DNA of 64,000 nucleotides from Trichoplusia ni (taxonomy: Eukaryota; Arthropoda; Insecta; Lepidoptera; Noctuidae). The translations under genes and the position numbers were made by a program. The DNA lies in assembly GCF_003590095.1 (NCBI RefSeq), contig NC_039501.1, positions 4,185,673 to 4,249,672 on the forward strand, written 5' to 3'. Of this stretch, positions 26,758-38,145 are shown in pieces; position 1 is the stretch's first letter, and every line of letters begins with the position of its first letter. Below the pieces are notes generated by a model. The model was given only the letters and a program-made list of their open reading frames with translations. It was not told the origin of the DNA and ran no database searches.

Positions 26758-27085
26758 GAAACTACTTTTACGGATTTTATCGAGGTTTAATTTTTGATTT
26801 TAGTTCCCGACGTTTCGAAACCTTTGCAAGTATCATGGTCACGGGCAGACTGAGATGGCGTTCGTCTTGACAGAAGATGTTGCTCGTACTACCTTCATAT
26901 TTTAATTAATTATTTGTGGTCCGACCTACGCAGTATGAGCTCACTGTGTCTTGATGTCTTGCAGCGCTGCTCTTGAGTTTGGCCTTGAGTTTATTTATTA
27001 TTGGATCCCAAGTAGGTGATATCTTCCGTAAAAGTAGTTTCATTTCAATGTCTAACATTCGCGTAAACCTAAGAAACCACTCATT
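26758..27085 (-). mobile_element. Penelope-like element, solo terminal copy
   Basis: A 328-bp segment with strong similarity to both arms of the PLE at 29785-30886. In minus orientation it contains the end of the GIY-YIG ORF (WKISPTWDP... equivalent near 27020), the 3' non-coding region, and the motif cccgacgtttcgaaaccttt. It then jumps to the terminal block cgtaaaagtagtttcatttc and ends at aacctaagaaaccactc. The octamer acagtaat flanks it at 26750-26757 and 27086-27093, consistent with a target duplication. It is a short terminal-repeat-type copy with no intact coding sequence. Confidence 0.65.
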
Positions 27086-27099
27086 ACAGTAATTTAAGA

Positions 27100-28550
27100 C
27101 TAGATGGCGTTGTTTGAAAGATGTGGAATTATTATTTTGTGAAAAAATTTAAATTATCCCAACTGTACCTAATTCGTGGAAAATAATCTTTCTGAACAAT
27201 GGTTAACAAAACTATTTAAGTAACAAACGTGTCCCGACAACTTTTAGAGTCGTTTTAACGCGACTTTGTAACCATACGACATTAATGGTGGTTAATGTGA
27301 AACCCTGAGTAGGGGCACCAGAATTTCTGAAGAAAATCAGATATTTGAGGACTATCTACGCTTAATTGTGAAAGGAAATGTTCCTGGTTCTACTTTACAA
27401 TTGCAATTGAACACTCTAGGTGTTCAATTGCAATTTAACGTTGGTGTAAATATTCGTCGCTTTTTGCTGTTTAGACCTCTTATATGTTTGACGAAATGTG
27501 AAATAAAAACTTTCGTTGGATTATCGAGTTAAGTATTAAAAACGGCAAGCGCAGTTCAATCGGTTTTTATGTTCAGAGGCAAAATTTGAATCATTTTTTG
27601 ACTTTCTAATTTTATTGTAACAGTAGCTAAAATCAGTCTTTGTCTAGGAAATTTACTCTCAAATCCTTATCCATGGTAACCCTACTCTCTAAGGGTTAGC
27701 CCTTGGGAGACATTACCGGTAACGATAATTGTTGTCCCACATTCCACAGATTTCGTGGTCACGTCCGTGTTTCCTCACATAGTGATTGTTAAGTAAGGTT
27801 TTAGACAGCTTTAAATATAATTGACACAATTAAAAATTAATAGGTATTAAAACACATCAGTTGAGGCACCTAAATAAAAAGGTTTCATGTCTATACTATA
27901 CCGCTATCGCTATAAGACTGTAGCATTTGTAGAAGCGACAAGGGAAAAACAGACTACAAATCATAGATCTTTTTTTACTGGATGTGAAGCCATAAAATAC
28001 CTTCTCCCACTTTGGGTTGAACGGAAGAGAGTGTCAGACTTCTACTGACTAAAACCCACCCATGTCCTTCCTTTGCCCGTTCATGTACAGGGGCTACAGT
28101 TACCATTTCGGACAATTCCGCTGCCCTGGAAGGGCATAACACAGATCTGCACCTCTTTTTTCCAACTGCTACGCCGTATTACTAACGCCATCTTTGACAG
28201 AATATTTTAAAGAAAACACAATTGAAGAGCAATAAAATATTTTATTAAACCGAAAACTGATATATACATATTTACAAGGTCAAAAAAACAATCACAATTG
28301 AAATACAAAACAAGTGACTCACTACTAGATATCAATTCAATGATATAGGTTAAAGGAAGCACAGTAAATATGAGTAAGTACGAGATGTAATAAAAATAAA
28401 AATTACATACATATAAGCAGGTTTATTTTATTCGTTCGTGACATAGTTCTATCGAATCCAACCGCTAGGCCGCTAGTTTCGGGTCTAGGGCATCAATTCG
28501 AATGAAGGATAATTTTTGAATTCGATTTGTCATGCTATTTAAAAATAGGC
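27100..28550. other. Gene-free stretch
   Basis: Nothing coding is recognised. It includes an inverted copy (about 27990-28140) of the repeat at 24840-25100. A ~16-bp palindrome-like pair (ttacaattgcaattgaac / gttcaattgcaatttaac) lies near 27398-27440. Confidence 0.45.
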
Positions 28551-28554
28551 GTCT

Positions 28555-28740
28555 CCCATTCTGAGTGTCGCAGTTCACAAACATTAAAATCACGTGAATC
28601 AGTCTCGAATCAGAAAAAGTATTTGTGGATTACACAAATATTTGTCCTACGCGAGAAACACACCCACGCCATAAGGAGCACAGTGGGTTTGGCGTGGAGA
28701 CCACTCGGCTATCCGTGCAATCCCACTGATCCTCAACTTT
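28555..28740 (-). repeat. tRNA-derived-type dispersed repeat
   Basis: Shares the segments aatatttgtcctacgcgaga and gtgggtttggcgtggagacc with the copies at 1-310, 49540-49690 and 52178-52345. It is non-coding and diverged. Confidence 0.45.
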
Positions 28741-28749
28741 AAACTGGAA

Positions 28750-29773
28750 TATCTATCTATTTTATTTCGCTTGACGTCAGTATATCTATTTTTATATTTG
28801 AGAATAGAATCAGGCTTCCCTATTTCAATGTCCAAATGCTGGCAACTAAAGCCTTGACACTGGCATTTTGTGAGCGTGTGCTATTTCGAGACAGCCTATT
28901 TTCCAGTATTCAACTAGTGGGTAAGGCTAGGACTGAATGGAGACGAAATATATAAGAATTTTAGGCTGTAATAAAATTTCGATTAGCATAACAAAAAAGT
29001 TTTCAACGGGTGAAGAGATATTAAAAAATACTTGGCGAACGAAAAATTGAAGATTTTGTTGCAAGACAAGTGAATGAGTGGCAGAAAAACGGGGTCATGT
29101 ATCATCATGAAAAATATTTAAGTTTTTTTATAGACAGCTGTAATGTCATGCTTTTATTTCGATTAAAGCTATTATTATACTATATTAAACTATTAAGATG
29201 CAATAAATTGATTCAATATGATTGGGTACAATATCGAACATCACTTCCAATCTATTGAATATACTGTCCGTCACACAAAGAGGAAAACCTGTCAAAATCT
29301 TCATCATAGCGCTGAGAGAGAGTATAATGCAGTTGTAGAAGAAGAAACCTCACTTTACGCCATATAGTACGCTATCACTCCTCCACGCCAGCAATAATAA
29401 TAACTTCAAGTCGTGGCTAAAAACCCTCACTTTTCTATTCAAATTTTTTATCAAACTCGTTGTGTGCTAACACCTTTACATAACGACAGGAAAGACTTTC
29501 TTTTTCAAACCCTACACAATTCAATTGTGTACGATCCGTTCGTTTAAAAAAAGAATCCAAACAGCCAGTCATTGGGATTTCAGGGCATTGTTCGTACGGG
29601 AATCGAATTTGTTGTTCTACTGAACTCTTGTTCAATTTCGGGAATCAGTCAATGAATATCTCAACGCATCGATGGATAAAAGGCAGAACCGCTGAGTAGT
29701 AATCCGAATATTATTATGAAGAAGTCTTTGAAACATGTGCATCTGGAAAATGAGAAAGCATTACTTTTTAATT
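28750..29773. other. Gene-free stretch downstream of the transporter
   Basis: No supported exon. I searched the minus strand here for the missing final transmembrane exon of the transporter at 31180-37744 and did not find a convincing one. Confidence 0.4.
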
Positions 29774-29784
29774 CTAGTGATATT

Positions 29785-30886
29785 TAGTGGTTTCTTAGGT
29801 TTACGCGAATGTTAGACATTGAAATGAAACGACTTTTACGGATTTTATCGCGGTTTAATTTTTGGTTTTAGTTCCCGACGTTTCGACACCTTTGCAGGTA
29901 TCATGGTCACGGGCAGACTGAGATGGTGTTCGTCTTGACAGAAGATGTTGCTCGTTCTACCTTCATATTTTTAATTAATTATTTATGGTCCGACCTACGC
30001 AGTATGAGCTCACTGTGTCGTGATGTCTTGCAGCGCTGCTCTTGGGTTTAGCCTTGAGTTTTTGTATTATTGGGTCCCAAGTAGGTGATATCTTCCAGCC
30101 ATCTTCTCTATTGAAATTAGGGTGTTTTTTAATCTCAATAGCCTCGCGAAACATCCTTGGTAGGAATTTGGATTCTTTAGCGAGGATCTGTGGTTGATCA
30201 AATCTAATATAATGGCTGGAGCCTTCAGCATGTTCGGCGACTGCAGACTTCGTTGAGCGTGGTAAGACTGGAGATGGTAAGGACTTATTAGCCAGTCCTT
30301 ACCATCTGTCAAGTGTCACATACCTCTACAAGATGCAGGAGTATACAAACTAGATTGTGACTGCGGCCTCTCTTATATCGGTCAAACTAAACGAAGCATA
30401 GGGACCCGCGTAAAAGAACACATAGCTGACGTCAAACACCGCCGCTCAACGAAGTCTGCAGTCGCCGAACATGCTGAAGGCTCCAGCCATTATATTAGAT
30501 TTGATCAACCACAGATCCTCGCTAAAGAATCCAAATTCCTACCAAGGATGTTTCGCGAGGCTATTGAGATTAAAAAACACCCTAATTTCAATAGAGAAGA
30601 TGGCTGGAAGATATCACCTACTTGGGACCCAATAATACAAAAACTCAAGGCTAAACCCAAGAGCAGCGCTGCAAGACATCACGACACAGTGAGCTCATAC
30701 TGCGTAGGTCGGACCATAAATAATTAATTAAAAATATGAAGGTAGAACGAGCAACATCTTCTGTCAAGACGAACACCATCTCAGTCTGCCCGTGACCATG
30801 ATACCTGCAAAGGTGTCGAAACGTCGGGAACTAAAACCAAAAATTAAACCGCGATAAAATCCGTAAAAGTCGTTTCATTTCAATGT
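29785..30886. mobile_element. Penelope-like retroelement arranged as an inverted repeat
   Basis: Two PLE 3' segments face away from an 8-bp centre (tattagcc, 30286-30293). The left arm is 29813-30285 (minus-oriented) and the right arm 30294-30889 (plus-oriented); apart from a ~150-bp deletion in the left arm near the centre, the arms are nearly identical. The innermost 14 bp (agatggtaaggact) are a perfect palindrome. The 11-mer ctagtgatatt lies at both 29774-29784 and 30887-30897, which looks like a target-site duplication, so the whole structure probably inserted as one unit. The left edge carries a 28-bp extension (tagtggtttcttaggtttac...) also found at the end of the solo copy at 26758-27085. 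PLEs are known for inverted and partial tandem copies. Confidence 0.8.
30281..30727 (+). pseudogene. Penelope-like element GIY-YIG endonuclease domain (C-terminal fragment)
   Basis: An open frame of 148 codons, with no start of its own, ends at TAA 30725-30727. It begins with a linker (QSLPSVKCHIPLQDA) and then shows the hallmark GIY-YIG core: the GVYKLDCDCGLSYIG segment, then QTKRSIGTRVKEH with the catalytic-type Arg, a conserved AEH, and a downstream Glu within MFREAIEIKKHP. It closes with WKISPTWDPII and a basic tail. In Penelope-like elements this domain follows the reverse transcriptase and nicks target DNA. The RT is missing here, so the fragment cannot move by itself. The left arm (30067-30259) carries the C-terminal half of the same frame on the minus strand. 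Family assignment is from motif recognition and seems secure. Confidence 0.8.
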
Positions 30887-31179
30887 CTAGTGATATTCCT
30901 TAAAGTTTCACTTTTTTACCGCAGGTAAGATAGGTGCAATCCTGTTCTATTCAACCCTAGTCATGTTATCTAATAATATACTTTCATCCATCGACATCCT
31001 AGTTTTTTTTGAGACAGGTATGAAAATGTCTGAGAATGATTTCTAAATACGAGGTGCAGATTCTATCAAAATACAGGCAAAGTAAAAATATGATTTTTTC
31101 AAGGATATATGTTCCTTTTTTGATTATTGTAAGATACCGCTGTGAAACGGTGACGGAAAATATTGTGATGAATACATAC

Positions 31180-34100
31180 CTAACTCTCCACGAATGTTTA
31201 TCGTTCCATGTGATTAAAAGCTCAATAAAAGCGGGAAACACAAAAGCTATGAAGCCCAAGAAAAAGTGTCCAAGCTGAAAAATTAAAATTAATGATTGCC
31301 GAGTGATGGCTGTTTAGGCAGATCTGGACGAGCGTCTCGTAGATAGTCTTAAGAGCTGATGGTGCTCCACGGTCGGCGTGCGATATAAATATACATATTT
31401 TTAAGTACATGGTAGTTTTTTTAGGGGTAAATGTTTAGAACTTTAATAATATGAATACTTACAAACACCATAATTGGAATAAGATTAGGAAATAATAACG
31501 ATACCCCTGTTACAATTATTGCCATAATAACACGATAGAATCTTTCCCATAAAACGAGTTTCCTGAAAATGGAAAGGGCGGTAATTAGTCCCCACTCTAA
31601 TCTAAGGCTATTGGATATGTAAGAAAAAGCCTGTAGGAAAACCTGCCTGCAAGATGGCGTTTGGAGAAGTGCAACCGCACTTCTCAAACGCTATCTTAGT
31701 TGGGGACTTCGCTTCAGCGTCAGGTTATAATTCTGAATCCACTTCACTCAATCATTGATACAGTATAACAATAATATCTATACTAATCTATAAAGCTGAA
31801 GAGTTTGTTTGTTTGAACGCGCTAATCTCAGGAACTACTGGTCCAAATTGAAAAATTCTTTTTGTGTCGAATAGAACATTCATTGAGGAAGGCTTTAGGC
31901 TATAAATCATCACGCTGCGACTAACAGGGGCGAAGATACAATGGAAAATATGAAAAGTCAGGGCAGGTATAAATCATAACTTATATCTTCTACCCACGAA
32001 GACGAAGTCGCGGGCAACAGCTAGTTGTTAATATACCTAAAAACAACACTGGTGTTTGGAGCTAAATTACAATGAAGATGAAATCATTTACCTTTTATGC
32101 TGCCTGCCGATGTAAAACCATATAATTCTAAACGGTACCCAGAATGTGACAGCGAATGTGGTACAGAGCATCATCATTAACAAACACTGGAGGACAGTCG
32201 TAAATCTGTAAAGGAGGAATTAAAATATGACTCAGAAAAGCCACCTCAGATATACCATAAGGTGAGGATAATAATAATGATAATCAAGGACAATTTTCAA
32301 AAACTTGAAAGCAATATTATAAATCAGAATCAGAAACAAAAAAGAAATAATCGAGATTTTTATAGAAATAGGCATAAATATTAGCCAGGTAAGATAATGG
32401 TATATGGACCAGAGTGATGATAACATGGAAGCAAAGACTGCGCCATAACAAACATAATCTATACTTCTATACTAATATATAAAGCTGAAGAGTTTGTTTG
32501 TTTGTTTGAACGCGCTAATCTCAGGAACTACTGGTCCAAATTGAAAAAATATTTTTGTGTTGAATAGACCATTCATCGAGGAAGGCTTTAGGCTATAAAC
32601 TATCACGCTGCGACTAATAGGAGCTAAGATACAATGGAAAATGTGAAAAAAAACCGGGCAGGTATACCTAAATTATGACTTATACCTTCTACCCACGGGG
32701 ACGAAGTCGCGGGCAACAGCTAGTATAATATAAATAAGTAGCAAGAATAGGATTGACACAGTACCCGTGGAGATGGATGAGATCCATGGGAATTTCCCTG
32801 CTTACAATAAAAAGAGAACAGAATGGGACGGACAAGAGACCTATGCTACTTTTATAAAACCTTGTGAGATGAACAGGAACGTACTTGAATACATAGTTTT
32901 ATCTGTAATACTTACTGATCAATTGGCATGTGGACAGTTATGGGGCTTCTGCATTCCTCGCCCCATCCCCAATATCCAAAGAATCCAGTGAGGCTTACCA
33001 ATATTATAACTATGAGCATGCCTAAAATTTAAAAGAGGTTTTATTAACATTAATTAGTGATATGAACGTTATACTGCCAAGTCGAAGGTCGTTGGTTCAA
33101 ATCACGGCACTAAAAAATATCGAACTAATCATCGATCGAGCATCACTAAGTATTTATCACTTAAGGGAAGCGGCAAACTTTTACCCGTGTCCAATTTTAA
33201 TTTGACCAGCATAGTAAAGACTTACCCCATCTCAGGGCTGTGCGAAAATACCTCGGTTTCCTCATATTATTCTCGATAGGCAAAGCTACTGGTACCCCAC
33301 TGGTGCAATACAAGCATATGCCGCAGAACCTCACGAAGCCTCGCATGTCCTTCCAGACCGGACGGTGACGGATGTTACTAACTGAACGCATACTGTAGTA
33401 GAGTGTTGTTAAAACAGATAGTGCTGGAAAAATACATTTTTATAAAAAAACAGATGATTACTCAAAAAAAAAAGAAGTGATACTTTTAGGGCTTCTTACT
33501 CAAAGGGTAAGAGCGGAACTCCATTACTAAACTTAACTCATCATTTCAAAGCGCAGTTTCAATAAATAATTTATATTTAATCAAGAATGGTTTAGAATTT
33601 GGATGGATTTAGAATATATCAAGAAATTAGTACTGTCTCTATACAATAATTGAGAATCGTGAAGCTTAAATGATCCAACGGTTCACAAACCGATCATCCT
33701 GACGAAAGTAAAAAAAAAACTAGTACTAAACTAGTACTCTAGTAAATAGAAAATCATTTTACCAATAAATATATCAGCTAACATCGAGAACGGCGCCAAG
33801 AACTTGAGGCTCCTTATCATACAGAGTAAAAGTAGAATTGGAGATGCTGCTAGAATGTAGAGCCTGATGCTGTTAACATATTCCATTTGAAATTCCGCGG
33901 GCAGACCTTCCACAACCTAGAAATTTTCAGAAGTGGCTCTGACTTAAACGAAGGTAGTGTTTGATTCTCATACAGGACAAATGCTTGTCTGATATGAACC
34001 ATCATTGCTTGCATGTTTGGGAGACATTAATACTAGCTGACCCAGCAAACGTTGTTTTGCATAATAAATTATTTCTAGTTGTATGTATTTTTAATGGCAC

Positions 34101-37100
34101 ATTATAAAAAAATAAAAACAAAAAAGTTCGTCCAAAAAAAAAAATTTTGTGTGTTAAAACTTGTCACTTGAAAAATAGATGTTGTTCTATTCTCAGACTT
34201 ATCCAATATGTATACAAAAGTTCATAAAAATCGGTCGGACCGTTTCGGAGGAGTACGGTAACTAACAACAAGATAGATGTAGTCACAATATCCGCCTAAA
34301 AACAATTTATTTGTATGTTCTTTGTGTATTAATATTTTTTTACGTACATTTTTCAAAGTATGCGCAATCATGATTTGATAAACGCAGCATGTTCCACACA
34401 TAAACAAAAAGATCGACGAATCCACAGTGTACCTGAAACGAAGAAAAACCCAATGACATCAACCCATCATCATCATCATCAGTTCCCAACTATGTTGGGG
34501 TTGGTTTCCAGTCTAACAGTGTGTAGTGTGTACAACGAGCGACTGCCTATCTGACCTCCTCAACCCAGTCACCTGGGCAACACGATACCCCTTAGTTAGA
34601 CAGGTTGTTAGACTTTCAAGCTTCTGTAGCTGTAACGACTTTCAAAGATGTAGGAATAACAGCCGGGTCCCACAATTTAACGTGCTTTCCGAAACAATGG
34701 ATACAATTAAATAATATACTAAGAAGTTCACGCATAGAAACGCAAAAACTGTGTTTTACCTGAATACTTTGCTATGTCTTCTGAAAGATCGAAATGGACC
34801 TGTGGCGAGAGTGACTTCTGCCAAATCAGGGTAGGATAATTTAGATATCTTCAATCGTCTGTACATTGTATGTGCCGATTTACCTAACATCTGTAAATAA
34901 CGAAAGAAAATCAGAATTCCTATGGAATAGAAGATTAAATATCAAAATACGGAAAAAATACACATCACAGTAACATTATTTCATACTAAGACTGGTTATT
35001 TCAGAATATAATATGAGTTTTCAGCTGTGACAGGTCAAGTTATAATAGTCGGGACCTACGGCTTCAATAATATGAACTTCAAAGCACGGAACCATAGACA
35101 CACTTTCTGACTTTAGGCTCCTATAAGCATTTTTCAGAAAACCCAAGATTTTGAGTAAAGCAGTCGCATTTACAGCCAGAAAACCAACGGTACCTACACA
35201 TAATCTTTAAATTTTAAACAAACTAATATGTGGTACTTACAGCCATCGCATTGTATAGAATGAAACCAATTATAAAGGTTGAAACCAAAGAGGCCCATAG
35301 TCCTCCATACATGTAGGCCTCATGCATGCTCAGTACGCCGGCGCCAAGACTTCCCTTTATCACATGGGCAATGGACTCCAGCAAACTGAAGATACATAAA
35401 ATACAAGAGTGGTTATACTGCCGGCGATGATATTCCACTTCTGGTAACTGGGCTTCGCAATGTATTGCAATTATCACGCTGGTTTTTGCATCGTCATTTT
35501 TGAAGCTCTAGTTAGCTTTGAGCGTAATATTTAAAGGAGTTAATAAATAAAATACGTCTTTATCCAAATAGAGAGGTGTCCTGAAGTTTACATTATTCTT
35601 ATATAATGTAAAAACAATATTATCATGTTACCAAAATAGGGGTGTGTTATTTTTAGCAATGGATTTTTTTTATATTCCTACCACAAAATAACTGAACCAA
35701 GAGTTCAAAGGTTACAAAACCTTGATATAATGATGTCAATAATAAGTCTCAGTACAAAACCATGTTCATAATTCAATGCCCTCATAAGACATTGGTACGG
35801 ATTCAGAGAAAATTTTCAACCAACATTTCCATACATCAATATCTTTATTATTTAACGCTCAGAAAGCGCTACGAAGAGCTTTCTTGTCGTGCGCTGGTCT
35901 GCGTCATCTGTCGGACTTGAATAAAGTGTCTCAATAAAAGCGCCCATGTAGCTAATTGTAGCATTAGCTCACTAGATGTCGCTATAAGGCGTGACAAACA
36001 CAATGGACAAATTGTGTTCTCAAACTCTTGGTTAGGGTCTTCGATATCTTAATAGAGTATTTGACTAAAAAAACCTAAGTAGTCCGTCAGATAGGTTTTT
36101 CAAAAATATTGACTACGTCTTTTTCATTTTATCACATTCAAAACTTAGGAAGATTAAAAGTACTTAAGATTATGAAATATTATGGTAGTGGAGGCTAGTA
36201 TAGAGGGTACTAGGATTGACATCACTCGAAATTTTATTTCACTGTTTCCCCTTCATTTGTTTGCGAGATAAAAGAAAAATACGTATCCAATATTTTTTGA
36301 AAATATGTCTGTCGTACTTAAACAGATTTATTTTTATCAAATGCCCAAATGGTAATCAAACTGGCGCGTAGAGCCAGAAAGAAATCTTTGTTCCAAGTCG
36401 TTAGGTATAAATTCGTCAATTGTGTAGAGTCTAAGTATTTATTTACAAATCCTCGTACTTATAACGAGAAATAAATTAAAAATTACTTAGTATTATTCAA
36501 TTCCCTTCGCTCATCCATGTAGTCGAACTCCGAAGTCTCTGTACCGGGATAATACCGATAGGTGGAACTCTCTCGTTTTACCATATACTGGCTGACCTCT
36601 TCCCTGTAAGATTGTAGAGAAGGGCTTATCTATGAACAGAAACATATTACAAGTTAACCAAACGTGAAAGTTTAAATCTAAAAAAAAATCTTTAAATTTT
36701 CTATAATACTACAAAATTGGCAAAAGGTGCACTCTGAAATCAACGCATGCATTCGGACGGGATTAAAATAAAACATAATCAAGTGTTTTATTTTGGAGCA
36801 TTAATGAACGGCGTTGCCGAAGCAAAACTTGATTGTAAGTAAGCAAACCTAAAAGGCAGGATTGTCAAGGAGTTGCAGAATAGGAAATTGTGAAAGGTTT
36901 AGGAAATCCCTTTGGTATTTTCCATTGATAATTGCCTTACTAAGAGAAAAGCAAACCGTTTTTATTAATAATTGATAAGTTTCTTACCGAGAGCCTTGAT
37001 TCCTGTAAAGAGAAATAAGAAAGTATAATGACCAATGTTATTCTAAATGTTGCTGAGATTATATCGGTAAACACCAAAATCGGTTTAGGTATTCAAATAC

Positions 37101-37744
37101 TACGGTGGAATAAATTGTAGATGACAAGAACATCGTTATTGTGTTTTGGTATTGCTGTCTTAATTGTTATCTCTTCTATCATTGTTTTTTTAGTTTACTA
37201 ATTGGAACAAAGATTACCACTAGTACTTACCGCATCATCTGTGTACGCGTTACCGATAGTATTAATACCAACGGATCTAGAAGTCCCTTCTTGTGTCGCA
37301 TCTTCATCATACCTCGACTTATTTAAAAAGAAATGAGATATTAGTCAATAATATTCTTTAAAACAAGCTTATTATTTAAACATGGATATAACAACCTTTG
37401 ATTTCTAACTTATTTTATTGAAAAGACGCTTTTGGGATATTGAAAATGTTTGAATTGCTCCTACATCCTATTTGGCTGTCAATCAAAACTAAGCATGATA
37501 CTGTAATACCAAAGTCCACTACGATAGCACAGTCGTTCAAAGACAAATAATACCTATCATCAAATGAGACAACAAACTTTCACAAACTGCAAATAAATAA
37601 AATAGTGTCAGCAAGATTATAACATACTTGTCTTGGGTCTCTTGTATCTCTTGGGTCCCTTGGATCCCTTGTGTCCCTTGGATCCCTTGGGTCTCTTGGG
37701 TCCCTTGGATCCCTTGGGTCTCTTGGATAATTTGGCTCAGACAT
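31180..37744 (-). CDS. SLC36/PAT-family proton-coupled amino acid transporter, multi-exon
   Basis: Multi-span membrane permease of the amino acid/auxin permease superfamily, expected to carry small amino acids with protons at the plasma or lysosomal membrane. Exons on the minus strand: 37744-37628, 37317-37231, 37002-36988 (15-nt micro-exon), 36603 or 36596-36487, 35385-35241, 34890-34760, 34432-34348, 33916-33763, 33423-33226, 33021-32916, 32205-32092, 31562-31463, 31274-31180. All have GT-AG ends, and phases match from the fourth exon on. Diagnostic segments are LLESIAHVIKGSLGAGVLSM (TM1), IRSLKFLAPFSMLADIFI, GVPVALPIENNMRKP and LGHFFLGFIAFVFPAFIELL (TM10). The N-terminus begins MSEPNY followed by ten (P/T)RD triplets. 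The first acceptor of exon 4 (36603) would break the frame; a GAG acceptor 7 nt inside (36596) or a start at Met 36584 keeps it. The exon for TM11 was not found. Helitrons and other repeats sit in several introns. Confidence 0.85.
31777..32024 (+). mobile_element. Lep1-type Helitron in a transporter intron
   Basis: Starts TCTATACTAATCTATAAAGC and ends GTCGCGGGCAACAGCTAG. It is flanked by A (31776) and T (32025), as expected for Helitron insertion between A and T without target duplication. It is 248 bp, non-autonomous, and lies in the intron between exons 32205-32092 and 31562-31463. Confidence 0.8.
32458..32723 (+). mobile_element. Lep1-type Helitron in the neighbouring transporter intron
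   Basis: Begins with a duplicated 5' tip (TCTATACTTCTATACTAAT) and ends GGGCAACAGCTAG, again with A before and T after. It is about 266 bp long and closely similar to 31777-32024. It is in the next upstream intron (32206-32915). Confidence 0.8.
34032..34275 (-). repeat. Second Helitron-like repeat family
   Basis: In plus orientation it reads actagctgacccagcaaacg ... cggaccgtttcggaggagta. A copy in the opposite orientation lies at 59572-59820. The CTAGCTGACCC / GGGTCAGC-type terminus suggests a Helitron-like 3' end. It is non-coding and sits in a transporter intron. Confidence 0.55.
34460..34700 (-). repeat. Dispersed noctuid-type repeat in a transporter intron
   Basis: Begins with a CATCATCATCAT run (the complement of the GAT tail), then ttcccaactatgttggggtt, cacctgggcaacacgatacc and ttcaagcttctgtagctgta. 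It matches 3530-3845 in inverted orientation. It lies between exons 34890-34760 and 34432-34348. Confidence 0.6.
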
Positions 37745-38139
37745 TTTCCTACCTCAAATTTTAATCTAAATTATAACGACATCAAGGCAGTTGGACATTT
37801 TGGTATTGATTCAAAATTAGTATTTATAGAGTACACTAAAAGAAAAGGCACTGAACTGTTTGGCACTGGCAGGCACCAGGCACTGTTTGGATCTAGATAA
37901 TATGCAAAGCACAACAAATTTGTTGAAATTGTACTCTTTATGTACAAAGACTCATATTATGTCAAATAGATATTGTTTGGACATAAGTGACTTTTTAAAT
38001 CTCTATGGCAAACAAGTTTGATACTCTTTTGAAATAAACAAAGTTATGCTACAAAATGTGAGGACTGGATATCTTATGTGCAGCAAATATCAGTTTATAA
38101 AATGTAAATGAAACATCATTTGACCCATTGAAGTTAATT

Positions 38140-38145
38140 TTTATT
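38140..38145 (-). terminator. Poly(A) signal AATAAA overlapping the stop codon of gene 1
   Basis: The stop TAA (38147-38145) shares its last base with an AATAAA hexamer. No other AATAAA is closer to the stop, so the 3' untranslated region would be very short. Gene 2 has the same arrangement. Confidence 0.55.

Noticed and set aside
30067..30312. 81-codon minus-strand ORF in the left PLE arm
   Set aside because: It is out of frame with the GIY-YIG coding sequence of that arm and overlaps the palindrome centre, so it is a shadow.
30999..31259. Read-through version of the last transporter exon (86 codons)
   Set aside because: The residues after the donor at 31180 do not look like the eleventh helix of PAT transporters, and a good GTATGT donor is present. 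I treat it as intron, with reservation.
34526..34714. Small plus-strand ORF in a transporter intron
   Set aside because: Lies entirely in a dispersed repeat that recurs elsewhere in the window with different reading frames.
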